Source of the DNA: a virus
Length of the DNA stretch: 33,037 bases
IMG/VR virus record: IMGVR_UViG_3300005523_000006
Location: 1 to 33,037 of that record
Strand: one strand, 5' to 3'
Positions 1-7,126 of the stretch are shown here, in pieces (positions within the stretch are counted from its first letter, which is position 1; every line of letters starts with the position of its first letter). The notes under the pieces were generated by a model. It was not told the origin of the DNA and ran no database searches. It worked only from the letters and a program-made list of their open reading frames with translations. The translations under genes and the position numbers were made by a program.

Positions 1-760
1 ATCCAACCGCCGCGTCCAATTTTGCATGAACGTCAATGTAGTTACCAGTGTATGGTGATGTTGCTTCAGTTAATCTAATAATGTGTGTGTAACTTGTTCC
101 TAAATCATGGAAACCATTTGATAAACCATTTGTTGTCAATGTCTCGCCTGATCCTGATCTTGTAGAAACCTGTGATCCAATTGCAATCGTACCTAACGCC
201 GCATACAAGTTGGTCCAGTTGGAGTCTTTTGTGTTTGCTCCACCGCCTGTGTTACCGTTACCTGTTCTTGATTTTTGTACGTTAATTTTTCCACCTGCAT
301 TAAAGAACCATCTCATTGTGTTTGCGTTTGCAAATGTTACTGAATGTTCTACTGTGTGTGATCCAGTCCAAGTTGAACTTGAGTTTGAAGTTTGTTTTGC
401 ACTTGATGTTGTAAGTGCTGTTGCACCTGTTGAACCGCCTGCTACTGATGCCGCCAATGTTGCCAAGTCTGCCGCAACCGCCGCCTTAATAGCAATCGTG
501 TCACCTGCCGATACAGCCGATCTAGAAGTCATAGTATCGTTAGTGTGGTTAGCAATATTATCTATTCCTGTGAATAATGAATTCCAGTGTGATGCGTTAA
601 TTGTGTCGCCTGCTGAAACTGTTGAAATTGCTGTTTGTCCTAATCCGTACTCTCCAGATCCTGTTCCTGCAAAGTGGTTGTATCCGAATGGACTTGATGA
701 ATTATTAACGAATACGTTATATTCGTCATCTAAAATTGGGTCTCCTGCTTGGTATGCCAT
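1..760 (-). CDS. Virion structural protein, C-terminus cut by window edge
   Basis: This gene starts at ATG 760 and reads off the left edge after 253 codons, so its end is not seen. An AGGAG ribosome site at 773-777 lies in the tail of the upstream gene, and the gap between the two genes is only 4 bases, which indicates one transcript. The protein begins MAYQAGDPILDDEY. It is rich in Ala, Ser, Thr and Gly, and carries two SAGDTI segments, the first followed by NASHWNSLF. The later half (MRWFFNAGGKINV and onward) looks like beta-strand virion material. I see no signal peptide, membrane segment or enzyme motif. This style is familiar from marine T4-like phage structural proteins placed among tail-fibre genes. 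The specific location in the particle is unknown. Confidence 0.75.
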   Translation of the reverse strand, partial: MAYQAGDPILDDEYNVFVNNSSSPFGYNHFAGTGSGEYGLGQTAISTVSAGDTINASHWNSLFTGIDNIANHTNDTMTSRSAVSAGDTIAIKAAVAADLATLAASVAGGSTGATALTTSSAKQTSNSSSTWTGSHTVEHSVTFANANTMRWFFNAGGKINVQKSRTGNGNTGGGANTKDSNWTNLYAALGTIAIGSQVSTRSGSGETLTTNGLSNGFHDLGTSYTHIIRLTEATSPYTGNYIDVHAKLDAAVG

Positions 761-764
761 GTTA

Positions 765-2396
765 CTATTTAACTCCTATCACACATTCTGTTAATGTTGT
801 TTCTTTATTATATTTATGCTTAATTAGCCTTCCTATGGTGTTAAAAGTGGTACATTCGTCAATTTCTGCAACTCTAGCCTCGCCATTTCCTGCTGAAACT
901 ACACGATCACCTGCTTTACCAGTACCCTTTAATTTTACCAAAACACGTCCTTTGAGTGCTATCATAGGATGTGTGTCATTGTTGCCTGCTGATGCATTCA
1001 TTAAAAACGCTGGGCTCTCGCTCACGACCCCAAATACTTGATCACACAACTCTTCTTTACATTTTGTAACCTCTGCGTGACCTCCTAGCATTACAACATC
1101 ACCAACTTCTGTCTCACAGTCTGCTTCGTATCTCTCTGCCAAGTCTGCGTACATGGCCGTTGATGCCGTTGCGTGTACTACGTTTGCTCTTATATCCACC
1201 AATGTTGCCGCTGATGGAAATAAATCTTGATCTGATGCAGATTTAAACGCTGTCCAGGCACCACCTGCGTTACCGTGTACGGTTGTGCCATCATCTGCAA
1301 AAGTTTCGTCCCATACCCAAAATAAATCTTGTTCTGTTGCTGTTGATGCCTCACCTCTGTTTACTTTTAATCCTGAGTATTTTGGCATTCCTGCATTATT
1401 GGATATGTTTCTGTTTAATTCTATAATGTTGTCTTCGACGGATAATGTTGTGGTGTTCATCACGGTGTTCGAACCATCAACTGTCAAATCTCCAACTCTA
1501 AGGTGTTCAATTCTTCCTGTCGAACCTTTAATTCTTAATGCCTCTTTTGTTGTACCACCATCATTTACCGTAAAAATAATATCTTTGTCTTGTGTAGTTT
1601 GTGCGATCGTAAAATCATCACTCGATAATGACATAGTCACATCTGAACCAGCACCAATTGTTAAACCTGTGTCATTTAAAATACCCAACGATCCAGTTGA
1701 AGTATCTGCAGAGTCTGATCTCAAATAGTTCGCCGCCGCAACTCCACCTAATGAATCCGAATTTGTTGCAGTTCCTCTGAATTTGTTTGCCGCTACTGCC
1801 GTTGAAAGTGTAATACCTTGTGCGACTGTGGCAAATCCTGCTGTTATCAATGCGGCACCTGTCGTTTCAGTTGAACTTGGAGTAAATGCTATGTTGGATA
1901 CTACACCTACCACAGCATCGTTGGCTATCATTTTTAAAATTGTTCTTGTAACACCTGTGTTATCCTCGACTGAATCAGTTGTGAAAACTGTTTGTCCTGA
2001 ACCTGCAACTGTTGTTGGTCCAATTAATGTCCATGCTGTTCCGCTGTAAACATATAACTGAGTATTGGCTGTGTCAAACCACATATCTCCAAGCACTGCA
2101 TTTGTTGGAGCAGTAGTTGAGTTAGTAGTTGAACCTACTGGTTTAAATTTTGAACCTGTGTAAACATTAATTTGGTTGTTAGTTTTGTCATACCAAAGTT
2201 GACCTTGAATTTTGTTATTCGGAGCAGATGTATTATTAAAATTTTCTAAAAGTTTAACAAGGTTTTCGTTAAGTTTTTCACCAAAACCCGCATAACCTTT
2301 TCCTATAAGTGTAAGGTCCGTAGTTGCGACATCAATTGTGCCGTCTGCGAGGCTAACCAATAAGGTTCCGAATGTGTTGTTAATCTTGTACGCCAT
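765..2396 (-). CDS. Tail-fibre-like virion protein, paralogue C (543 aa)
   Basis: This is one of three paralogous fibre-like proteins in the window (the others are 5717-7111 and 7122-8630). The N-terminal ~135 residues share the family pattern: INN start, LTLIGKGYAGFGEKLNEN, KLLENFNNTSAP, GQLWYD, GDMWFDT and LYVYSGTAWTLIGP. A middle segment has SDSLGGVAAANYLRS, which resembles tail-fibre repeat modules, followed by IIFTVNDGGTTKEAL. The last ~130 residues (from MYADLAERYEAD, then GDVVMLGG, VVSESPAFLMN and ALKGRV) match the C-terminal domain of paralogue A. They faintly resemble the phage Peptidase_G2-type autoproteolytic chaperone domain. The ATG at 2396 matches the starts of its paralogues but has no clear Shine-Dalgarno site. 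It is probably a trimeric fibre or host-contact protein; the exact role is unknown. Confidence 0.8.
   Translation of the reverse strand: MAYKINNTFGTLLVSLADGTIDVATTDLTLIGKGYAGFGEKLNENLVKLLENFNNTSAPNNKIQGQLWYDKTNNQINVYTGSKFKPVGSTTNSTTAPTNAVLGDMWFDTANTQLYVYSGTAWTLIGPTTVAGSGQTVFTTDSVEDNTGVTRTILKMIANDAVVGVVSNIAFTPSSTETTGAALITAGFATVAQGITLSTAVAANKFRGTATNSDSLGGVAAANYLRSDSADTSTGSLGILNDTGLTIGAGSDVTMSLSSDDFTIAQTTQDKDIIFTVNDGGTTKEALRIKGSTGRIEHLRVGDLTVDGSNTVMNTTTLSVEDNIIELNRNISNNAGMPKYSGLKVNRGEASTATEQDLFWVWDETFADDGTTVHGNAGGAWTAFKSASDQDLFPSAATLVDIRANVVHATASTAMYADLAERYEADCETEVGDVVMLGGHAEVTKCKEELCDQVFGVVSESPAFLMNASAGNNDTHPMIALKGRVLVKLKGTGKAGDRVVSAGNGEARVAEIDECTTFNTIGRLIKHKYNKETTLTECVIGVK
811..818 (-). promoter_or_regulatory. 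Possible late promoter box CATAAATA
   Basis: On the minus strand this reads CATAAATA, one base from the T4 late consensus TATAAATA. It sits about 50 bases upstream of the partial structural gene at 760, inside the C-terminal codons (His-Lys-Tyr) of the preceding gene. The spacing would leave a normal leader containing the AGGAG site. Because it is embedded in coding sequence, chance is a real alternative. Confidence 0.35.
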
Positions 2397-2403
2397 ATAT
2401 CAA

Positions 2404-2580
2404 TTAGTTAGATTTGTTATCTCTAACCTCAGTCAAAAAACTTACATCGCCGACTAACTTAATAAGGATCTCTGCATATTCAGGTGTAAGCATTTGATCA
2501 ATTTTTGTTTGCTCTTCTGCTGTCCACGTAGATTCCCAATTATCGTTGATATAGTCTGCTACTTCTTCTTTTGTTGCCAT
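2404..2580 (-). CDS. Small acidic protein of unknown function (58 aa)
   Basis: A 58-codon frame starts at ATG 2580 and ends TAA 2404, filling the space between the acetyltransferase-like gene and fibre paralogue C. It has the strongest ribosome site in this part of the window, AAGGAGT at 2589-2595, eight bases before the start. The protein begins MATKEEVADYINDNWE, is rich in Glu, Asp and Thr, and appears mostly helical, with no membrane segment or metal-binding motif. Its size, acidity and position next to a fibre gene would fit a small chaperone or assembly factor, but I recognise no family and this role is speculation. The tight packing and strong ribosome site make it a real gene. Confidence 0.7.
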   Translation of the reverse strand: MATKEEVADYINDNWESTWTAEEQTKIDQMLTPEYAEILIKLVGDVSFLTEVRDNKSN

Positions 2581-2599
2581 TTAAATGTACTCCTTATGC

Positions 2600-3064
2600 T
2601 TATTTATTAGTCTTGTTGTGTTGCTCATCATCTGAAATCCAATGTAAATCTTTACTGTATTTTCCATCCAAATCACGCAAAAATGTGTGTACATTTGTTT
2701 CAGCAAGTACAAAATTATGATATTTTTCATACCTTTTGTGTAATTCTCTCTCTTTTGTTGCTGTATATACCAGTTTCATATCTTTAGATTTTGCGAGATC
2801 TATCAAAGCATCAATACATAATTTCAATGCTTTGTGTACTTGCCTTTTGTCCGCTTGTTTATCTGTGACTATCCATTCCATAAAAGCAAACTGTGTTCCT
2901 ACCCCTATATATAATCCACCAGCACAAATTGGTTTGCCGTCATACTCTATCATTATACCATCGGGTGGCAAACATTCTTTTGGTACAGTCCCGAACTCCC
3001 AATCTGTCCACCATTGCACCAATGTGCTATAATCTTGTTCTATGTTCCAATTTCTAGTTTGCAT
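2600..3064 (-). CDS. GNAT-like N-acyltransferase (154 aa)
   Basis: I choose ATG 3064, which lies inside the last codons of the dehydrogenase gene (11-base overlap). An upstream in-frame ATG at 3106 would add 14 residues and a longer overlap. The protein has the layout of a small GCN5-type acetyltransferase: IMIEYDGKPICAGGLYI (a beta-hairpin with small residues), then FAFMEWIVTDKQADKR (beta-4 and the acyl-CoA pyrophosphate loop region), a helix HKALKLCIDALIDLAKSK, and a final TKERELHKRYEKYHNFVLAE segment. The canonical Q/RxxGxG/A loop is not obvious, so cofactor binding is uncertain. It is the third of three coupled small enzymes set among fibre genes, suggesting modification of a tail protein or a surface molecule. 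Confidence 0.6.
   Translation of the reverse strand: MQTRNWNIEQDYSTLVQWWTDWEFGTVPKECLPPDGIMIEYDGKPICAGGLYIGVGTQFAFMEWIVTDKQADKRQVHKALKLCIDALIDLAKSKDMKLVYTATKERELHKRYEKYHNFVLAETNVHTFLRDLDGKYSKDLHWISDDEQHNKTNK
2601..2608 (-). promoter_or_regulatory. Late-promoter-like box AATAAATA before the 58-aa gene
   Basis: The minus strand reads AATAAATA, one mismatch from TATAAATA, 20 bases upstream of the 58-aa start. It overlaps the last codons and stop (AAT AAA TAA) of the acetyltransferase-like gene. The same octamer lies at three other gene junctions in this window. It could be a weak late promoter, or a by-product of AT-rich stop-codon context. Confidence 0.35.
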
Positions 3065-3638
3065 TTTTTTGTAAAACAATTTTATTAATGTTATATGATG
3101 ACTCAAAGCAATATCTCACTGCGTCTGCAACTTCTTCAGCCTTTAATTTAGGCAGTTCTTCCCACATACCTTTTATCATATCTGTATCTACAACATCAGG
3201 ACAGATGTCATACACTGATAAAGGCTTGTTGAATAATTCTTCTTGCAATTCACTTACGTATCTAATCAAATTTTCTTTATGCCAACAATACCAACCATAA
3301 TCAGCACTAATATTTTCCTCGTCTTTTCCTTGTGGTGTTCCGGAAGTGCTTGTAATCACTGCAACTTTTTTGTATTCATTATGGAAGCAACCATAAATCC
3401 TTTTCAATAATTCAAATTGTCCTCTGCCTGCATAGGCGTTTACAACAATCAAATAGCAGTCTTTAAGTTTTTCTATTATATCTTCTTGATTATTTTCGAT
3501 GTCATATCCGTTACTTCTACTCAAACCAATAACTTCGTAACCTTTCTTTTTGTACAGTTTTGTTATTGCTTTGCCTATACCTTTTGTATGACCTATTATG
3601 GCAATTCTATTTTTGTTTTTTCCTCGTCTCATATACAT
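3054..3638 (-). CDS. Short-chain dehydrogenase/reductase-like protein (194 aa)
   Basis: This is a compact Rossmann-fold enzyme of the SDR family. Visible family motifs are the nucleotide-binding loop GHTKGIG (residues 16-22), NAYAG (67-71, in place of NNAG), a serine-rich strand ITSTSG with the likely catalytic Ser (96-100), the catalytic YxxxK as Tyr117-Lys121, and CPDVVDTDM after it, the usual PG-T segment. All catalytic elements therefore look intact, although 194 residues is short for the family (commonly about 250). The start at 3638 overlaps the upstream dioxygenase gene by 32 bases; a second ATG lies six bases further in at 3632. Neither has a strong ribosome site, so translational coupling is likely. 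The substrate is unknown; it could be a sugar or lipid-like precursor or an amino-acid side chain. Confidence 0.8.
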   Translation of the reverse strand: MYMRRGKNKNRIAIIGHTKGIGKAITKLYKKKGYEVIGLSRSNGYDIENNQEDIIEKLKDCYLIVVNAYAGRGQFELLKRIYGCFHNEYKKVAVITSTSGTPQGKDEENISADYGWYCWHKENLIRYVSELQEELFNKPLSVYDICPDVVDTDMIKGMWEELPKLKAEEVADAVRYCFESSYNINKIVLQKNAN

Positions 3639-4278
3639 CCACTAAATTATCCAATCCCTCAAAACATTCTGAATAGTTTTGGTAATATTTTTCAAACTTT
3701 TCTTTAGTGTATAATGATTCCTTGTAAAAGTCAATTAATAAAGTAGTTCTTTCACCTGGATTACGATTAAATCCGTTGTGTAATTGCACGTCCGGTTGGA
3801 ACACATATGCTTCTCCAGTCTTCCATGTCATAAGTTCTTGTTTACGAGTATCTATATTCATAACATACATACCACTTTGATCACCACCACCGTCTTCCAA
3901 GCACATTTGATATCTCCAGCCGCCTTCTTTATCAGTATGATTACCAATTTTTGTATCGGGACCTACGGTCATTATTGCAACATTTGTTTTGTAGGGAAAC
4001 TTTCTAAGTATAGAGTACAGGATAGGATAATCATTGAAAGATTGTCCTTCATGATCTCCGGATTGAATTCCTAATGCTCTCCATTGACCGTGAACATAAT
4101 CTCCACTTTTATCATCAAAGTCATCTGGTAGTCCCCTCACACTATCTGAAAAGTCTTCCGGATCTAAAAATACTTTGTTAGGTTGTGAATCGAACTCATG
4201 TTTGATGTTTCGCCAGTGCTTGTCCAACTGCCTAAAACATTCGCCTTGTTGTCCGTGGTAAAAAGATTTATCAAGCAT
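3607..4278 (-). CDS. 2OG-Fe(II) dioxygenase, aspartyl/asparaginyl hydroxylase-like (223 aa)
   Basis: The protein carries a clear facial-triad pattern of a 2-oxoglutarate/iron dioxygenase: His114-x-Asp116 in GNHTDKEGGWRYQM, the distal His167 in QLHNGFN, and Arg177 in GERTTLLIDF placed to bind 2-oxoglutarate. The order and spacing resemble aspartyl/asparaginyl beta-hydroxylases, where the GEAYVFQP strand precedes the distal His. The active site looks complete. There is no signal peptide, so it would act in the host cytoplasm. The start ATG lies within the end of the Hint/polyglycine gene (8-base overlap), which implies coupled translation, and its own end overlaps the dehydrogenase gene. Dioxygenases are common in marine T4-like phages. 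Hydroxylation of a tail protein is an attractive but unproven function. Confidence 0.8.
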   Translation of the reverse strand: MLDKSFYHGQQGECFRQLDKHWRNIKHEFDSQPNKVFLDPEDFSDSVRGLPDDFDDKSGDYVHGQWRALGIQSGDHEGQSFNDYPILYSILRKFPYKTNVAIMTVGPDTKIGNHTDKEGGWRYQMCLEDGGGDQSGMYVMNIDTRKQELMTWKTGEAYVFQPDVQLHNGFNRNPGERTTLLIDFYKESLYTKEKFEKYYQNYSECFEGLDNLVDVYETRKKQK

Positions 4279-5710
4279 TTAGTATATTAACATTTTTATC
4301 ATGTATCTGTCTATCATGATCTTGCCAATTACTAAAAAATTGTTCGCCGTGGTTGGTTAATTCTTGTTGTTCACTTAATTCGAAGTAATCTGTGAATTCT
4401 ATACCTTCGATAATAATTCTTCTGTTTTCTGAACCAAACACATAAACTATTGCATCATCATTTCCTAGTGATACACCGTGTTTGCTGTTTTCAACTCTAG
4501 TCCATTTGCCATCTTCTTTGACCATGTGTGTGCCTGAAACTTGAACACCTTTGTATTCATATAAATTATCTATTAAGAATTTACCAGTTGCAAATACTTT
4601 GCCACCAACTGCTACTTCATCACCAATATCTACAAGTTCAACTGCTTTTTGTGATCCATCAGCCATAGTAACCAAAGTGCCTGCTATGAAACAACCACCA
4701 CCGCCTGATCCTCCTGAAGCACCACTAACACCTGAAGCATTTCCAAATCCATTTGATGTTGATGTAAAATTAATTCCTGTGTTAAACATGGCTTTCCATG
4801 CTCCGCCAACTTTGATATATCCTGCTGTAATTTGTTTCCATGTACCTGATACTTTTGTAAACATATTGTTAATGCTTTTCCATGCACCTGATACTTTCAC
4901 GTTTGCTTGTACTCCTATATTGAATACAACAACTGCATAACCATTGGCTCCTGATCTTGCTGGACTTCCGCCTACTCCAACTCCTGACACGTAATAAGAT
5001 TCGCCTGTACCACCTGGCGTTGTACCTGAGGCTAACACACCTGTACCTCCAGTCTGCACTAAACTTAAACCTGAATACCCACCTTGACCTGTGTTGTCTC
5101 CAGAACCACCTGCACCACCTGATCCACCAACGAAGCCGCCGCCTCCGCCGCCTCCACCACCACCGTCTCCAGAGTGGTCTCCACCGTTTTGTCCTAGTGT
5201 TCCTGGTGTTTGTCCGTGTGCATTATTTGTGTTGATTCCTGGTGTTGAACCCGAGTGGTTACCTGCACCACCGCCACCACCACCGCCACCGGCTATGTGT
5301 ATGGCTGTACCATTAAGTGTTACGAGTGTGGCTCCTCCTCCAGCACCTCCACCACCTGAATATGGTCTTGGTCCTGCGTTACCGCCTCTTCCACCTGAAT
5401 AATCTGTTAAACTTTTTCCGTTTGTTCCACCCGGTGCACCACCTCCCGATGATCCACCTCCTCCACCGCCGCCTACTGCGACCTGTAAAGTGTTTCCTAT
5501 GTTACTTGCAATTGAAGCCGCACCTGCACCTGTGTAATTTAGATGTTTTAGGTGATGACCTCCCGTACCAGGTCCACCTGGGTTATCATCTGGACCACCA
5601 CCGCCTCCGGCGCCACCCCATAGATAAACGTCAATTGATTGTGTTCCTGGTGGAACAGTTACTTCTTGTACCGTACCTGTGTAAGAAAATTTATTTACTA
5701 TTGCGACCAT
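4271..5710 (-). CDS. Polyglycine adhesin-like protein with C-terminal Hint domain (479 aa)
   Basis: The start at 5710 has a good ribosome site (AAGGGAGG, 5722-5729) inside the end of fibre paralogue B. Residues 1-35 form a beta entry segment (FSYTGTVQEVTVPPGTQSI, then VYLWGGAGGGGG). Residues about 35-265 are dominated by long glycine runs separated by short strands, as in phage adhesins built of packed polyglycine-II helices. Residues 273-314 hold three exact 14-residue repeats around a GxWK core. A Hint (hedgehog/intein) domain follows: Cys340 in GCFIAGTLVTMADGS, GDEV, then a B-block-like SGTHMV with His395 and a later KWTRVEN, ending near IIIEGIEFTDYFE. There is no C-terminal Asn-Cys/Ser pair, so it is not a standard splicing intein. 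Self-cleavage at Cys340 or ester transfer is possible. It is translationally coupled to the dioxygenase gene. Confidence 0.8.
   Translation of the reverse strand: MVAIVNKFSYTGTVQEVTVPPGTQSIDVYLWGGAGGGGGPDDNPGGPGTGGHHLKHLNYTGAGAASIASNIGNTLQVAVGGGGGGGSSGGGAPGGTNGKSLTDYSGGRGGNAGPRPYSGGGGAGGGATLVTLNGTAIHIAGGGGGGGGAGNHSGSTPGINTNNAHGQTPGTLGQNGGDHSGDGGGGGGGGGGFVGGSGGAGGSGDNTGQGGYSGLSLVQTGGTGVLASGTTPGGTGESYYVSGVGVGGSPARSGANGYAVVVFNIGVQANVKVSGAWKSINNMFTKVSGTWKQITAGYIKVGGAWKAMFNTGINFTSTSNGFGNASGVSGASGGSGGGGCFIAGTLVTMADGSQKAVELVDIGDEVAVGGKVFATGKFLIDNLYEYKGVQVSGTHMVKEDGKWTRVENSKHGVSLGNDDAIVYVFGSENRRIIIEGIEFTDYFELSEQQELTNHGEQFFSNWQDHDRQIHDKNVNILNA
4769..4894 (-). repeat. Three tandem 14-residue GxWK repeats
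   Basis: Inside the polyglycine/Hint protein, residues 273-314 repeat with an exact 14-residue period: VSGAWKSINNMFTK, VSGTWKQITAGYIK, VGGAWKAMFNTGIN. The Trp-Lys pair and the Gly two residues before it are invariant. The repeats separate the glycine-rich part from the Hint domain and probably form a small beta-structured stalk or binding module. Confidence 0.85.
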
Positions 5711-5716
5711 AAAGGA

Positions 5717-7111
5717 TTACGCCTCCCTTACGAACCAAATATCTCCGTCGTTTCCGTCGCCCCCAGTTGGATTAGACGTTGAAACGTACTTCTCAGAGCC
5801 ATTCCAAAATGCTCCGTACGCCGACACCTGTCCAATTGTTGGAACCGAAGTGCTTGATGTCATTGAAGTTGTTATTGCTGAACCAACTGCCGCTAAATTC
5901 ATGTTTGTCACTGTAACTAAACCAGCCGCTGTTGTTTTTAATACTTTTTCTTTGTTAGCATTTCCGTCTACTACTGCATCTGCCAATCTAATAATTTGTG
6001 AATATGAATTGTTTTCACCCGCTGTCCAATGATTTTCTGATACATCATAAAACAATCTTGCGTCATTTGTATCTGAAGTTTCTACTATTAAACCAGCATC
6101 TGCTTCACTATTACCTGCATTTACTTTTAAGAAAGTGTCTGAGTGTTGTACAATGTCTGATGATGTGTAATTGTAAGCACCGCTTACGTTTAGGTTACCA
6201 GTGATTGTAACATCACCGCTGATGTCAACTCCACCATCTGCACCTGTTAATTGTAAAGGAGTTTTTGTAACTCCGCCATCATTTACTGTAAATTTTAAAT
6301 CTTTGTCCTGTGATGTTTGTGCAACTGTTACATCGTTGCTGGAAACTGTTATTGATAGTTCTTGTGCATCACCAATTATTACACCTGAATCTGTGTCTAC
6401 TGTGATAGAACCTGTTGTTACATCAGACGCATCTGCTCTTAAAAAGTTACCACCTGCAATAACTGTGCCTGATGGATTCGTTGTTGTAGATACATCAATG
6501 TTTGTTGCCTGTGTGTTTGTACCATCAAACACTGCACCTATTGTTGAATTTAATGTTAAACCTGATTTGATTTCAGCAAAACCTGTTTGTGTTACACTTG
6601 GTGTGAACGTCTCTTTTGAAAGTATTGCAACTCTTGTGTTGCCTGCATACATCGAACTTACAACTTTATTACCACCTGAACTTGCAAGTGTTTCTATCTT
6701 CCAACCTGATAATGTTTGTCCTGATGTGTATACCGGACCTATCAAGTGCCATGCTGAACCTGTGTAAACATAAACTTGATCAGTTCCTGTTTCATGCCAT
6801 AAATCACCCGCTGTTGGTGATGTTGGCTGTCCTGCTGATGAATTTGCTCCGCCTGCCGGTTCAAATGCTGAACCATCATAAACTTTTAATTGTCCTGTGT
6901 TTGTGTCGAACCACAACTCACCTCTTAAAGGCGCCGTTGGTGCTGATGTTCCCGCTGAATTTTCTAATAGTTTTATTTGGTTTTCATTAAGCAATTCACC
7001 AAAATTAGATCTGCTCTTTCCGAAAAGAGTTAAACTGGTAGTATTATCAATATTACCGTCTTGGATCGTTGCAATTACTGTTCCGTCTGTTTTGTTTATT
7101 GTGTATGGCAT
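5717..7111 (-). CDS. Tail-fibre-like virion protein, paralogue B (464 aa)
   Basis: The start is set at ATG 7111 (MPYTINKTDG) because it matches the starts of both paralogues (MAYTVNKSNN, MAYKINNTFG) and leaves a 10-base gap to the upstream stop; an in-frame ATG at 7141 would overlap the upstream gene. The N-terminal family domain is clear: TSLTLFGKSRSNFGE, LLENSAGTSAP, GELWFDT, LKVYDGSAFEP, GDLWHETG and VYVYTGSAWHLIGP. The middle has GNFLRADASDVTTGS and KFTVNDGGVTKTPL. Unlike paralogues A and C it lacks the C-terminal YADLAE domain. It ends instead in a separate region (STSVPTIGQVSAYGAFWNG, then GDGNDGDIWFVREA). It is probably a tail fibre or host-contact protein of the same family with an exchanged tip. 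Confidence 0.8.
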   Translation of the reverse strand: MPYTINKTDGTVIATIQDGNIDNTTSLTLFGKSRSNFGELLNENQIKLLENSAGTSAPTAPLRGELWFDTNTGQLKVYDGSAFEPAGGANSSAGQPTSPTAGDLWHETGTDQVYVYTGSAWHLIGPVYTSGQTLSGWKIETLASSGGNKVVSSMYAGNTRVAILSKETFTPSVTQTGFAEIKSGLTLNSTIGAVFDGTNTQATNIDVSTTTNPSGTVIAGGNFLRADASDVTTGSITVDTDSGVIIGDAQELSITVSSNDVTVAQTSQDKDLKFTVNDGGVTKTPLQLTGADGGVDISGDVTITGNLNVSGAYNYTSSDIVQHSDTFLKVNAGNSEADAGLIVETSDTNDARLFYDVSENHWTAGENNSYSQIIRLADAVVDGNANKEKVLKTTAAGLVTVTNMNLAAVGSAITTSMTSSTSVPTIGQVSAYGAFWNGSEKYVSTSNPTGGDGNDGDIWFVREA

Positions 7112-7118
7112 TTGCTTA

Positions 7119-7126
7119 TATTTATT
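7119..7126 (-). promoter_or_regulatory. Late-promoter-like box AATAAATA before paralogue B
   Basis: The minus strand reads AATAAATA, ending seven bases before the ATG at 7111 and including the TAA stop of paralogue A. If it were a late promoter, transcription would begin almost at the start codon. The same element at the same spacing precedes gp25 and the 242-aa gene, so it may serve translation instead. Confidence 0.3.

Noticed and set aside
210-2049. Plus-strand frames of 88-194 codons across the left structural genes
   Set aside because: They lie wholly opposite recognisable virion genes, have Val/Pro/Ala-rich composition expected of antisense to Thr/Gly/Asn codons, and lack ribosome sites.
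3065-3106. Upstream ATG adding 14 residues to the acyltransferase-like protein
   Set aside because: It would extend the overlap with the dehydrogenase gene to over 50 bases, and the added residues resemble no fold element; ATG 3064 gives a usual short overlap.
4271-5710. A complete self-splicing intein
   Set aside because: No C-terminal His-Asn followed by Cys, Ser or Thr and no C-extein are seen; only the N-terminal Hint blocks are present.
4957-5712. Long plus-strand frames rich in Pro, Leu and His opposite the polyglycine gene
   Set aside because: They are the antisense image of glycine codons (GGN read as CCN or neighbouring frames), have no ribosome sites, and conflict with a well-supported minus-strand gene.
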